Positions 9,895 through 18,750 are shown, numbered from the stretch's first letter. The stretch is 37,513 bases of DNA from an uncultured Alistipes sp. (GCA_900546005.1 URBJ01000011.1:1-37513), one strand, 5' to 3'. Notes: generated by a model from the letters alone, not told the origin. Program-made: numbers and translations.

Positions 9895-11757
9895 TTACGG
9901 TTTTTTGGGAACAACCAACGGGAGCGATCGTTCGACAATTCGGGTTCCGTTCGGTGCGATATCCGGCTCATCGCGATGAGCGATATAGACGACCAAAGTG
10001 TATTTTCCGGGTTTGACTCCATCCAACGGAATATCAACCAAGGCCCGCTCTCCGGCCGGAATATTCGCCGGCGAGCAAACACCCTCCTTGACAATCCGTT
10101 TCGCTCCGGCTATAATCGTATAACCGATCTCGAAGTTCCGCATATTGGCAATGCCGAATCCGTTGACAATCTCCACTCGGCCGGCTACCGGTCCCTCCTC
10201 GATCGATGTGTTTCCGTATCCCGACGACGTTCCTCCCGACGTTTCAGCCTGCCCTGCAAAATTCAAGGTAAACCGTCCGTCAGCATCGTTTCTCTCTTGC
10301 GGCTTTCCGACCACCATATCGCTGTTCCACTCGGCTCCGGCCTCCTGATAGATAACCGGACGCTCCTTCTCCACCTCCTTGAGTTTAAGATAGGCCTCAT
10401 AGGTATTATAACCCTGACCGGCCTTGTCCCCCAACGAGAACATCAGCACGGAGGGGTGATTTTTCGACATATAGTACATGTTCATCACCCGATCGACATA
10501 GGCATTGGTCCATACGGTGTCGTTGGCCAGCGTTCCGCCTACCGTCCGATCGTCTCCACTCGCACGGGTATCAATGTTCGCACTGTTGCATACATACAGA
10601 CCGTAGCTGTCCGTCAACTCATAGAACCGGTCGTTCTGCGGATAGTCCGTAATCCGCAGGCAATTGATTCCCTGTTTGCGGAAGTTCTCGAAGTCCCGCC
10701 GAATCGTCGCCTCCTCCTTCGGACAATCGTAGTCGACCGCATGCAACGTCACGGGATAGCCGTTGATCCGAAATCCCTTGTCATCATACTCCACTTTGCG
10801 GAAGCCGATCTTCACCTTCGTATACTCCGTAAACCGACCCTCGTGCTGCAGCCGCAACGCTATGGTGTAGAGCTTCGGGCTTTCATGACTCCACGACTGA
10901 ATATCGGGCAGATTGGCAAAGAAACGCACCGTATCCTCCGAACGCAGATAGAAACGGGCATCGCGCTTGCCGTGGGATACGACCGTACTGTCGTCCGGGG
11001 CGATCAACTCATAGTGCACAAGCACCTCTTTGGGGTTCAGTAGATGCGACTTGACAATTGCACCGAAGCTGAACAACGCATTTCCCGCATCGTTAAACCG
11101 CGTATCGATCACAAAGTCCCGAATCCGCACCTTCGGCTGGGCAATCACCCGAACCACACCTTCGATCTGTGTCCCTTCGGTTTCGATCTGATTCTCCAAC
11201 GCCTCCGAAGCCGGATGTGCATAGGCAATTACGGCAATCGTATTTTTCCCATCGGCGACATAACGCGTAATATCGAAATAGGCCGGAGTTTTGGAATCCT
11301 CGTGATAACCGACAGGATGTCCGTTCGCAAAGACATAATAGGCCCGACTCACGGCATCCAAACGGACGAAAATCTGGCGATCGATCCACTTGAACGGCAT
11401 GGTAAACTCCCGACGATAGACCGCAGCCCACGCATCATTTGCCTCCCGCTCCGGAACCGTAACGGTCTGCCATGCCGACACGTCCATACCGGGTTCTGTG
11501 AGTGTTGAGTCGAGCTCCACCGGGCCGTGAAAGGTTTTCATCTGCCACTTTCCGTTCAAACTACGGATATAGAGCGAATGGGCATCATCCTCCTGCAAGG
11601 CAAGATCCCGACTGTCGTAGCTCATGATCCGGGTTCCGGCCGGCTCCCTGCGGAAGCTCACTTCGGTCGGATCATTGATCATATCCTGTTGTGCCTGCGC
11701 AACGAACTGAGCGAGCAGTCCACACAGACAAAGTGCAATACAGCGTCCGTATTTCAT
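9895..11757 (-). CDS. GH2-family pseudoenzyme (catalytically dead LacZ-like protein), secreted
   Basis: 620 residues; start chosen at the ATG 11757, giving MKYGRCIALCLCG with cleavage near AQAQ, rather than a longer frame without a signal peptide. The GH2 architecture is recognisable: jelly roll (NGHPVGYHEDSKTPAYFDIT), Ig-like domain, then a barrel start (LRITDYPQNDRFYELTDSYGLYV). Every LacZ catalytic or metal site is changed. The SLGNEAG equivalent is SLGDKAG (K445 replaces the acid/base Glu), RTSHYP is [15 protein letters not shown] is NSANIDTRA, RHE is YDC, and LEDQDFW is lost. After VIYQEAGAEWNSD the sequence leaves the barrel, so the nucleophile strand and the following part are missing, and it ends in a domain-4-like Ig fold. 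The frame is intact, suggesting a retained non-catalytic, possibly glycan-binding, role (inference). It is upstream of the intact beta-galactosidase. Confidence 0.88.
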   Translation of the reverse strand: MKYGRCIALCLCGLLAQFVAQAQQDMINDPTEVSFRREPAGTRIMSYDSRDLALQEDDAHSLYIRSLNGKWQMKTFHGPVELDSTLTEPGMDVSAWQTVTVPEREANDAWAAVYRREFTMPFKWIDRQIFVRLDAVSRAYYVFANGHPVGYHEDSKTPAYFDITRYVADGKNTIAVIAYAHPASEALENQIETEGTQIEGVVRVIAQPKVRIRDFVIDTRFNDAGNALFSFGAIVKSHLLNPKEVLVHYELIAPDDSTVVSHGKRDARFYLRSEDTVRFFANLPDIQSWSHESPKLYTIALRLQHEGRFTEYTKVKIGFRKVEYDDKGFRINGYPVTLHAVDYDCPKEEATIRRDFENFRKQGINCLRITDYPQNDRFYELTDSYGLYVCNSANIDTRASGDDRTVGGTLANDTVWTNAYVDRVMNMYYMSKNHPSVLMFSLGDKAGQGYNTYEAYLKLKEVEKERPVIYQEAGAEWNSDMVVGKPQERNDADGRFTLNFAGQAETSGGTSSGYGNTSIEEGPVAGRVEIVNGFGIANMRNFEIGYTIIAGAKRIVKEGVCSPANIPAGERALVDIPLDGVKPGKYTLVVYIAHRDEPDIAPNGTRIVERSLPLVVPKKP

Positions 11758-11827
11758 CTTTTCCGAATTTAAAAAATGCGAAGAGATCCGTCGATCGCAC
11801 CTCCCCGCAAACATACGCCTCAATGCG

Positions 11828-11858
11828 CAAAGATAATAAAATAGCTGCCCGGAGAAAA
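11828..11858 (-). promoter_or_regulatory. Promoter for the GH2 pseudoenzyme gene
   Basis: Minus strand: -7 TATCTTTG (11828-11835), an exact TAnnTTTG match, with TTTT at a 19-nt spacing as a near -33. It overlaps the hairpin that ends the malic enzyme gene. Confidence 0.5.
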
Positions 11859-11869
11859 TGCCGGACAGC
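11844..11869 (-). terminator. Hairpin after the malic enzyme gene
   Basis: Minus-strand stem GCTGTCCGG with CCGGGCAGC (one wobble), 8-nt loop, then TATTTTATT. It lies 33 nt past the stop at 11902. A moderate intrinsic terminator. Confidence 0.55.
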
Positions 11870-11901
11870 CATTTTTCACTTTTATTCCGTGTTTCACCGG
11901 A

Positions 11902-14181
11902 TTATTTGGTCGGGATCGTTACGGCCGCAGCAATCACACTCAGATTGCGGATCGAACGTGACGAGGCAACCTCCGGAATCAAATGTACGTACGGATGGTT
12001 CAACCCCATCAAAATCGGACCGTTGATCTCGGCCCCACCCAGAATCTCCATCATCTTATATGAGATGTTGGCTGACGACAGGTTCGGGAAGATCAGTACA
12101 TTGATGTCTCGATCGCCCAGTTTGTTGAACGGATAGAATTCGTTCCGGGCCTTTTTGTTCAGCGCAATATCGGCCTTCATCTCACCGTCCACGAGCAATT
12201 CGGGGTACTGGAAGTGCAGAATCTCCACGGCTTTGGCCACTTTCGTCGCCAACGGCTCGGTACTTGTACCGAAGTTCGAATGCGACAACATACCGATCAC
12301 CGGTTCGATACCGAAACTCCGTACAGTCCGCGCCGTCATCAGGGCAATATTGACCAGATCTTCGACCGACGGACTCGGATTGACTGCCATATCGGCAAAA
12401 AACATCGGTCCCTTCTTGGTCGTCACGATCTGCATCGCTGCCAAAGTGGTATTGCTGTTCGTCGTAAAGATCTGCCGAACGGGTTTCAGCGACTCGATAT
12501 AGTGGTGTGCATACCCAAGAATCGACGTATCGGCATCTCCTGCGGCCACCATCATCAACGAGAACCAATCCCGATGCATCATGTATTCGACCGCTTCATT
12601 CATCCGTACACCCTTACGGCTCACCTTATTATAGAGCTGCATGGCGTAATCCCGACGACGTCCCTCTTCGGCATCGCTTCTGAAATCGACCACATATTTC
12701 ATATCGAGATTCAGATGGTTCTCCTCCAAAATAGAGGCTATCTTCTTTGCATCGCCCACCAAAATGGGAATAGCCAGATTGTCGTTGATCAAATGGATCG
12801 CCGCCTTAATCGTGGTCAACCGGTCACCTTCGCTGAATACGATCCGGCGCAGTTCGGCCGTCTTGACCTTCGAACGGATCGCCCGCATCAGCTTATCGTC
12901 ACGACCCATACGTCCATCCAACTCTTCGGCGTATGCCTTCCAATCGGTAATCGTCTTGCGCGCAACACCCGAATCGATAGCCGCCTTGGCCACCGCCACC
13001 GAAATGGTCGAGATCAACCTCGGATCCAGCGCCTTCGGGATCAGATAGTCCCGGCCGAAAGAGATATTATTATCATTATAGGCTGCTGCCACAATATCGG
13101 GCACCGGCTCTTTGGTCAATGCGGCAAGGGCTTTCACGGCCGCAATCTTCATCTCTTCGTTGATCGTAGTCGCCCGCACATCAAGCGCTCCCCGGAAAAT
13201 GTATGGAAATCCCAACACGTTGTTCACCTGATTCGGATAATCCGAACGTCCCGTTGCAAAGATAATATCCTTACGGGCAGCCATCGCATCGGTATAGGAG
13301 ATCTCCGGATTAGGGTTGGCCAATGCAAACACGATCGGATTGTCTGCCATACTGCGTACCATCTCCTGACTCAGCACATTGGCCACCGAAAGTCCGAGAA
13401 AGACATCCGCACCGACTAATGCCTCAGCCAACGTATTGACCTCCCGAGTCGTAGCAAACTTGCTCTTGATCGGATTCAAATCTTTACGGCGTACAGAGAT
13501 CACTCCTTTACTATCGCACATCACCACGTTCTCGGGTTTGACCCCCAACGACATGTACAGCCTTGCACAAGAGACGGCAGCAGCTCCTGCCCCATTCACG
13601 ACCACCTTAACCTCATCGATCTTCTTCCCTGCAATCTCCAGCGCGTTCAGCAACGCTGCCGAAGAGATGATCGCCGTTCCGTGCTGATCGTCGTGCATGA
13701 CCGGAATCGAAAGCTCCTCCTTCAGTCGATCTTCGATGACAAAACACTCCGGGGCCTTGATATCCTCGAGATTGATTCCGCCGAACGTTACCGATATATT
13801 TTTTACCGTCTCGATAAACTGCTCCGTATCCTTCGTATTGACCTCTATATCGAACACATCGATATCGGCAAACGTTTTAAAAAGCAGGCCTTTCCCTTCC
13901 ATCACCGGTTTACCGGCCATCGCCCCGATATTTCCGAGTCCGAGCACTGCCGTACCGTTCGAGATCACGGCCACCAAGTTTCCCTTTGCCGTATACTTAT
14001 ACGCATCGTCCGGATTCTCCTTAATAGCCAAACACGGTTCGGCCACTCCGGGAGAATAGGCCAACGACAGATCCTTCTGCGTACTGTACGGTTTGGTCGG
14101 AACGACCTCTATTTTTCCGGGCCGCCCCTCCGAATGGTAGAGAAGCGCCTCTTCCTTCTTGCTTTTTGCGTTATTCCCCAT
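11902..14181 (-). CDS. maeB: NADP-dependent malic enzyme with phosphotransacetylase-like domain
   Basis: Decarboxylates malate to pyruvate while reducing NADP+, in the cytoplasm. 759 residues, the length of MaeB-type hybrid enzymes. The N-terminal malic domain shows LAYSPGVAEPCLAI and GTAVLGLGNIG; the catalytic/metal region has FVIEDRLK and MHDDQHGTAI; and the NAD(P)-binding fold has VVVNGAGAAAVSCARL. From about residue 430 on there is a phosphate acetyltransferase-like domain (IVFSEGD, ADTSILGYAHHY, MFFADMAVNPSPS), which in MaeB is regulatory rather than catalytic. The start ATG 14181 gives MGNNAKSKKEEAL, consistent with the family. It is monocistronic and divergent from the HsdR-N-like gene. 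Confidence 0.96.
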   Translation of the reverse strand: MGNNAKSKKEEALLYHSEGRPGKIEVVPTKPYSTQKDLSLAYSPGVAEPCLAIKENPDDAYKYTAKGNLVAVISNGTAVLGLGNIGAMAGKPVMEGKGLLFKTFADIDVFDIEVNTKDTEQFIETVKNISVTFGGINLEDIKAPECFVIEDRLKEELSIPVMHDDQHGTAIISSAALLNALEIAGKKIDEVKVVVNGAGAAAVSCARLYMSLGVKPENVVMCDSKGVISVRRKDLNPIKSKFATTREVNTLAEALVGADVFLGLSVANVLSQEMVRSMADNPIVFALANPNPEISYTDAMAARKDIIFATGRSDYPNQVNNVLGFPYIFRGALDVRATTINEEMKIAAVKALAALTKEPVPDIVAAAYNDNNISFGRDYLIPKALDPRLISTISVAVAKAAIDSGVARKTITDWKAYAEELDGRMGRDDKLMRAIRSKVKTAELRRIVFSEGDRLTTIKAAIHLINDNLAIPILVGDAKKIASILEENHLNLDMKYVVDFRSDAEEGRRRDYAMQLYNKVSRKGVRMNEAVEYMMHRDWFSLMMVAAGDADTSILGYAHHYIESLKPVRQIFTTNSNTTLAAMQIVTTKKGPMFFADMAVNPSPSVEDLVNIALMTARTVRSFGIEPVIGMLSHSNFGTSTEPLATKVAKAVEILHFQYPELLVDGEMKADIALNKKARNEFYPFNKLGDRDINVLIFPNLSSANISYKMMEILGGAEINGPILMGLNHPYVHLIPEVASSRSIRNLSVIAAAVTIPTK

Positions 14182-14286
14182 AGCTAACTATTTTCTTTTA
14201 TTTCCGCATAATCTTATTTAATAATCGCTATATTTGTAGAATATAGGGCAGATTCGACTCCGTCGACTCCAAAAACCGCATGCTCA

Positions 14287-14318
14287 TTTGCCTCTGCACC
14301 CGCTTTTTCCTATATTTG
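14287..14318 (+). promoter_or_regulatory. Promoter for the HsdR-N-like gene
   Basis: Exact -33 TTTG (14287-14290), 20-nt spacer, exact -7 TATATTTG (14311-14318), about 70 nt upstream of the ATG at 14391. A further isolated TATATTTG lies at 14229-14236 with no -33 partner. Confidence 0.7.
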
Positions 14319-14390
14319 TGATATGGCGGATTCTCGGGATGTTTTTTCATCGCGAAAAATCAGGCACAAGGTACGCATTTTTATCAACAG

Positions 14391-14855
14391 ATGGATGCTT
14401 TTTCGCAATTAAATTTTCCTCCGTACCCTTTCAGAATCAGAAACCGTGATGCGGTCCTCCAAATCTGGGACAACATCCGCAAAAAATGGCTTGTCCTCAC
14501 CCCCGAGGAGTGGGTCCGACAACACTTGATCCGTTTTCTGATCGAAGCACGCGGCGCTTTGCCGGCTTCCGTGTCGCAGGAGTATCCCATCGTCCTCGGA
14601 GACACACGACAACGGGCCGATCTGGTTGTTTTCGACCGAAACGGACACCCCTGCCTGCTGGCCGAATGCAAGGCTCCCGGAGTCGATCTGACTCAAACGA
14701 CCCTCGCCCAAGCCGTCCGTTACAACAGCATACTAAAAACCCCGTTTGTCTTGCTGACGAACGGGATTAAACATATCTGCTATCGGTACGACCCTTCGGG
14801 GCGTTGGCTCACCATGAACGACATACCCGACCTGTCACCATTTTTTCGGATTTAG
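14391..14855 (+). CDS. PD-(D/E)XK protein with type I restriction HsdR N-terminal-like domain
   Basis: 154 residues resembling the stand-alone HSDR_N_2-type proteins found across Bacteroidota. A nuclease-fold core is visible: Glu in VSQEYPI, then RADLVVFDRNGHPCLLAECKAP with the spaced Asp and ExK residues of PD-(D/E)XK enzymes, followed by QAVRYNSILKTPFVLLTNG. No methylase, specificity or helicase gene is nearby, so it is not part of a classical type I restriction system here; a housekeeping DNA role is possible but unproven. The 3' end overlaps the convergent acetyltransferase gene by 21 nt. Confidence 0.8.
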   Translation: MDAFSQLNFPPYPFRIRNRDAVLQIWDNIRKKWLVLTPEEWVRQHLIRFLIEARGALPASVSQEYPIVLGDTRQRADLVVFDRNGHPCLLAECKAPGVDLTQTTLAQAVRYNSILKTPFVLLTNGIKHICYRYDPSGRWLTMNDIPDLSPFFRI

Positions 14856-15374
14856 CAGTTGCAACATGTACTCATCCTGCCAATCGGACGTCGTCCGGGT
14901 CCACTCCTTTTTCAATCCGCTGATCGTAAACCCTTTGCTCTTGAACAGAGCGAGGCTCCGCAAATTCTGGGTCGGAATATTGCAATACAGCTGATTGAGC
15001 GTCAACACCTGAAAACAGTATCGGATCAACAACGACACGGCATGCGAGGCATAACCCTGCCCTTGATCGTTCTTGTCGTAGATCAGAATACCCACACCGG
15101 CCCGACAATTATACGGATCGAGATCAAACAAGTCGATCGCTCCGACCGGTTTGCCGTCGGCCTTCGACTCGATAATCAACCGCAACTGACGGGTTTCATA
15201 GATATCCCGTTGCTGTTCGGCAATGAACTTCCGCAAAACATGTTTCGAAAAGGGGGCGATCGTATTGCTCACCTTCCACGTCTCGGTATCGTTCTCCCAC
15301 CGATACAGGATATTGACATCCTCCGGTTCCAAAGCGCGCAACCGGATCAGATCACTCTCCATCGGATTGCCCAT
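14835..15374 (-). CDS. GNAT-family N-acetyltransferase
   Basis: 179 residues. Opens with IRLRALEPEDVNILYRWEND, the usual start of RimJ/RimL-like (Acetyltransf_3) enzymes. Later come the acetyl-CoA region GVGILIYDKNDQGQGYASHAVSLL (Q/R-x-x-G-x-G/A type loop) and LNQLYCNIPTQNLRSLALFKSKGF, which matches motif B (N..S..L..K.GF). The acceptor could be an amino group on a protein, polyamine or small molecule; sequence does not decide. It lies 32 nt downstream of the ROK gene on the same strand, so the two may be co-transcribed. Start could also be the second ATG at 15362. Confidence 0.9.
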   Translation of the reverse strand: MGNPMESDLIRLRALEPEDVNILYRWENDTETWKVSNTIAPFSKHVLRKFIAEQQRDIYETRQLRLIIESKADGKPVGAIDLFDLDPYNCRAGVGILIYDKNDQGQGYASHAVSLLIRYCFQVLTLNQLYCNIPTQNLRSLALFKSKGFTISGLKKEWTRTTSDWQDEYMLQLLNPKKW

Positions 15375-15406
15375 GACAATATGAAACCTACCTTTATATT
15401 ATTATA

Positions 15407-16639
15407 CTACAAAGAGATTACCTTATTCCGAATCAACATGGCAGCTCCGAGCGCACCGATATTTTCGTCGAGGTTGGTCGTGCGGAACAACGTATCGTTA
15501 TAGACCAGACGCAACGAGTACTTATTCACGGCCGATTTGAGCGGCAACATCAGATAATCGCCCGCAGCAGCCAGATTTCCACCGATAATCACCTGTTCCG
15601 GATTGAAAATATTGATCAGGAAGGCAATACTCTTGCCGATCTTCTCGCCGACCTCTTCGATCAATTCGATCGAGAGCGTATCGTCGTTTTTGGCCGCATG
15701 CACGATATCATTGATATGAATCTTATGCTGTTTCTGATACTTATCCATCAGAATCGTCGTGCGTCCGTTCTGGATCTGTGTCACCATCTTGTTTTCGATA
15801 GCGATCCCCGAAACCTCCGTCTCCAAACACCCCTTCTTTCCGCAATCGCAAATGATCTCGTTATCGAAGAATGGGGTGTGGCCGAATTCACCGGCAAAAC
15901 CCGATTTTCCGTAATACAACTTACCGTCAATAATGATACCGATCGCAACACCCCGGGCCAGATTCAGATAGATGATGTTTTTCTCCTTACCCGTACACCC
16001 TTTCGTGTACTCGGCGTAACAGCGTGCACGCGTATCGTTCTCGATCAGTACGCGATAGCCCAACCGTTTTTCCATGTAGTCGCACAGAGACTCCTCCAAC
16101 GAGGTGAAATACTTATAGCTTCTACCCGTTTTCGGATTCACCCGACCAGCAATACAGATTCCTATTCCCAGCAATTTGGTACGATCGATATCGCTGCTGT
16201 TCAGGAATTTTTCTATCGACTGACAAATATTTTCCAAGCACTCGTCCGTATCGTCGAGCTGGAAATCGGCATCATGCTCCAGTTTGATCACATTGTTATG
16301 CAGATCGGTCAACATCAGCACCATCTGGTCCCGGCTGATTTCGATACCCGCGAAATAGATCGACGAGTGGGTCAAACCGAAGACATTCGGACGTCTACCG
16401 CCACTGGTTTCGATTTTTCCGCGATCGGCGATAATTTTATCGGCCAACAACTCATCTACCAACTTCGTAACGGTCGGGATGCTGACGTGCAGCTCTCGCG
16501 CCAGATCGGCCAAGGTACACTCCCCCTCAATGGCCATATGTGCAATGATATTCCTTTTGAGGATATTATTCTTCTGGACGATACCTTTGGCTTTCCCGTC
16601 TTTTCCGGGTTGGCTGAAAAATTCTTGTAAAGTACTCAT
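15407..16639 (-). CDS. ROK-family transcriptional regulator (NagC/Mlc-like)
   Basis: 410 residues, with an N-terminal winged helix-turn-helix (~25-90: CTLADLARELHVSIPTVTKLVDELL) joined to a ROK sugar-kinase-like domain. The ROK part shows the phosphate loop region GIGICIAGRVNPKTG, the IENDTRARCYAEY segment with the Asp that is catalytic in kinases, and the zinc motif GHTPFF...CDCGKKGCLE. Such proteins usually repress sugar genes and release DNA on binding a sugar or sugar phosphate. No sugar operon adjoins it, so the ligand and targets are unknown; the acetyltransferase downstream is the only apparent partner. An AT-rich stretch of about 250 nt lies upstream. Confidence 0.92.
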   Translation of the reverse strand: MSTLQEFFSQPGKDGKAKGIVQKNNILKRNIIAHMAIEGECTLADLARELHVSIPTVTKLVDELLADKIIADRGKIETSGGRRPNVFGLTHSSIYFAGIEISRDQMVLMLTDLHNNVIKLEHDADFQLDDTDECLENICQSIEKFLNSSDIDRTKLLGIGICIAGRVNPKTGRSYKYFTSLEESLCDYMEKRLGYRVLIENDTRARCYAEYTKGCTGKEKNIIYLNLARGVAIGIIIDGKLYYGKSGFAGEFGHTPFFDNEIICDCGKKGCLETEVSGIAIENKMVTQIQNGRTTILMDKYQKQHKIHINDIVHAAKNDDTLSIELIEEVGEKIGKSIAFLINIFNPEQVIIGGNLAAAGDYLMLPLKSAVNKYSLRLVYNDTLFRTTNLDENIGALGAAMLIRNKVISL

Positions 16640-16828
16640 TGTCAGAAACTATTTAATTTGTTGTGTTAAGTGGTTACTATTTTTAGGTCACCGCCACTAC
16701 CCTATATAACGGATAATTCGGCCTTTCGCGTACAAATTAAACGAAAAAAATTATATAAAACGACAATCTGTTAAAAAATTCCACATTTATATACCAATTT
16801 CTTATCGTTTTCCGAATTCAAGACACAT

Positions 16829-16865
16829 AAAAAAAATAGGGCATGCAACAATTTGCACACCCTAT
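16829..16865 (-). terminator. Terminator of fabD
   Basis: Minus-strand stem ATAGGGTGTGCAA with TTGCATGCCCTAT (two wobble pairs), 4-nt loop, then eight T. It lies 32 nt beyond the fabD stop. A well-formed intrinsic terminator. Confidence 0.88.
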
Positions 16866-16897
16866 ATTACTATTAAGAAAAACTTTTCGGATCTATT

Positions 16898-17782
16898 CTA
16901 TAAAGTTTGCTTCGATTCGCAAACGGCACTCCGATCGACCTTTTTGATCAGCCCCTGCAGTACGCTTCCGGGACCGAGTTCCGTGAACAGCGTAGCCTGA
17001 TCGGCCAACATATTACGAACGATCTGCGTCCACCGAACCGGCGAGGTCAACTGTGCGATCAGATTCTTCTGAATCTTTTCGGGATCGGTATAGGGTTTGG
17101 CATCGACGTTCTGATAAACCGGACAGATCGGTTGTGCGAAAGGAGCGGCCTTGATGGCCTCTTCCAGCTCGACGCGCGCCGGCTCCATCAACGGAGAGTG
17201 AAATGCACCGCCTACGTTCAGTTTCAGTGCGCGTTTCGCTCCGGCTTCGGAGAGCTTCTTACAAGCCTCGTCGATCGCCTCGTTGCTTCCGGAGATCACT
17301 AACTGACCCGGACAGTTGTAATTGGCCGGAACCACAACACCCTGTATCGAGGCACAAACCTCTTCCACCTTTTCATCCGGAAGTCCGATAATCGCAGCCA
17401 TCGTCGAAGGATTCTGCTCACAAGCCTTCTGCATGGCCTGCGCCCGTTTTGAAACCAGTTTCAAACCATCCTCGAACGAGAGAGCTCCGGCTGCTACCAA
17501 AGCACTGAACTCACCGAGCGAATGTCCTGCTGTCATATCGGGTTTGAACTCATCGCCCAAAGATTTGGCCAAAATAACCGAATGCAAGAAAATAGCCGGT
17601 TGGGTTACTTTCGTCTGTTTGAGCTGTTCGTCGGTTCCTGCGAACATAATATCCGTGATGGAAAATCCCAAAATTTCATTCGCTTTTTCGAATAACTCCT
17701 TAGCTAAAGGGACATTATCATAGAGATCCTTGCCCATTCCCACGAACTGAGCGCCTTGTCCCGGAAATACGTATGCGTGCAT
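16898..17782 (-). CDS. fabD: Malonyl-CoA:ACP transacylase
   Basis: Transfers malonyl from CoA to acyl-carrier protein to start fatty acid elongation; cytoplasmic. 294 residues from the ATG at 17782 (MHAYVFPGQGAQFVGMGKDL), which is the canonical family start; the open frame continues 36 codons upstream but without homology and across the promoter. The catalytic serine lies in AGHSLGEFSALV, the arginine in FEDGLKLVSKRAQAM, and the active-site histidine in GGAFHSPLM. No other fab gene is beside it. A -7 element at 17809-17816 and a strong terminator suggest a single-gene transcript. Confidence 0.96.
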   Translation of the reverse strand: MHAYVFPGQGAQFVGMGKDLYDNVPLAKELFEKANEILGFSITDIMFAGTDEQLKQTKVTQPAIFLHSVILAKSLGDEFKPDMTAGHSLGEFSALVAAGALSFEDGLKLVSKRAQAMQKACEQNPSTMAAIIGLPDEKVEEVCASIQGVVVPANYNCPGQLVISGSNEAIDEACKKLSEAGAKRALKLNVGGAFHSPLMEPARVELEEAIKAAPFAQPICPVYQNVDAKPYTDPEKIQKNLIAQLTSPVRWTQIVRNMLADQATLFTELGPGSVLQGLIKKVDRSAVCESKQTL

Positions 17783-17808
17783 TTTCGTATCTTTTTTGGT
17801 TAATCCGA

Positions 17809-17816
17809 CAAATATA
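17809..17816 (-). promoter_or_regulatory. -7 promoter element upstream of fabD
   Basis: TATATTTG on the minus strand, exact TAnnTTTG, 26 nt before the chosen fabD ATG. This supports that start over the longer frame. The -33 element is not clear. Confidence 0.5.
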
Positions 17817-17888
17817 CGAATTTTTCTCGAAACCATGCCTTCTTTTTTCGCATCGACATTCCTGAAAGCGAACCGATAGCAAACCACC

Positions 17889-17920
17889 ATTCGTCAGCAA
17901 ACGGATCTATGCTTATATTT
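17889..17920 (+). promoter_or_regulatory. Promoter for the 17955 outer-membrane protein gene
   Basis: -33 TTCG (17889-17892, one mismatch to TTTG), 20-nt spacer, -7 TATATTTG (17913-17920), 34 nt before the ATG. It is divergent from the fabD promoter. Confidence 0.6.
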
Positions 17921-17954
17921 GCAGTGATTTTTTCTTAATCCGGTCGCGTCTTCA

Positions 17955-18659
17955 ATGAAAATTTTCTTTTTGCGTCTATTTTTGCTCGGCTCGATGCTCC
18001 TATCGGGGCACGCTCTTCTCGCACAACGCGACATGAAGGCATTCGAACATGGAGCCATCGCTCTGGACGCCGGAACCACCGGCATCGGCCTCTCCGTGGC
18101 TGTTCCGCTACACTCTTCGGTCGCCGTCCGGGCAGGCGTCGGGGCCCTTCCCTTCTCCTTCCGCTACACCTACAACAATTTTGATCCGGCACCGGAACAC
18201 TTCTCCTCAACCGATGTCCTGCTCCACGCCAAAATCAACATGCTCAACGGTCTGCTGCTGTTCGATTACTTCCCGTCGCGCAACTCCTCGTTTTTTCTCA
18301 CGGCCGGAATCTATGCAGGTCAGAACCGCATGATCCAGATCTCGGGACAGAGTACCGAACCGATCCAGATCGGTGATCTGATCGTTACTCCCGACGAGGT
18401 GGGACGAGTCGAGGGATGGATGAAAATCCACGCGGTAAAACCTTATGTGGGTATTGGATTCGGCCGGACGCTGCCCGAATCCCGTTTCGGCTTCAAATTC
18501 GAACTGGGAGCTCTGTTCATCGGCACACCGACCATACAGAGCAACAGGCTTTCATCGCTGGTCGAAGTCGGTGAAGAGGTGACCGGAATCAATCGTTTCC
18601 TGACCCGTTTCAAGGTCTACCCGAAACTCTCTTTCCAGATCAACTACCGAATTTTTTAG
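17955..18659 (+). CDS. Predicted outer-membrane beta-barrel protein, unknown function
   Basis: 234 residues with a signal peptide (MKIFFLRLFLLGSMLLSG, cleavage near LLAQ). The remainder alternates short amphipathic strands and turns, and ends in aromatic-terminated SFQINYRIF, typical of outer-membrane barrels. Motifs such as GIGLSVAVPLHSSVAVRAGVG and PYVGIGFGRT are common in Bacteroidota 'outer membrane protein beta-barrel' families. It is transcribed alone from its own promoter, divergently from fabD. No function can be assigned; the barrel prediction is by eye. Confidence 0.75.
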   Translation: MKIFFLRLFLLGSMLLSGHALLAQRDMKAFEHGAIALDAGTTGIGLSVAVPLHSSVAVRAGVGALPFSFRYTYNNFDPAPEHFSSTDVLLHAKINMLNGLLLFDYFPSRNSSFFLTAGIYAGQNRMIQISGQSTEPIQIGDLIVTPDEVGRVEGWMKIHAVKPYVGIGFGRTLPESRFGFKFELGALFIGTPTIQSNRLSSLVEVGEEVTGINRFLTRFKVYPKLSFQINYRIF

Positions 18660-18742
18660 CTTCAAGAGCAAAAACACCCCCTCCGAAGCTCAGTGTTTCT
18701 CGATATTTCGCGGCAGATAAAACCAAATCCTCAGCAAATTCG

Positions 18743-18750
18743 TATCTTTG
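18743..18750 (+). promoter_or_regulatory. -7 promoter element for the panE-to-epimerase operon
   Basis: TATCTTTG, exact TAnnTTTG, 25 nt before the ATG at 18776. There is no clear -33 at the usual distance. Confidence 0.45.

Noticed and set aside
12214..13419. Plus-strand open frame opposite the malic enzyme gene
   Set aside because: Shadow frame with unnatural His/Arg-rich composition.
14391..14855. Evidence for a type I restriction-modification system
   Set aside because: Only an HsdR N-terminal-like domain is present; no helicase part, methylase or specificity subunit is nearby.
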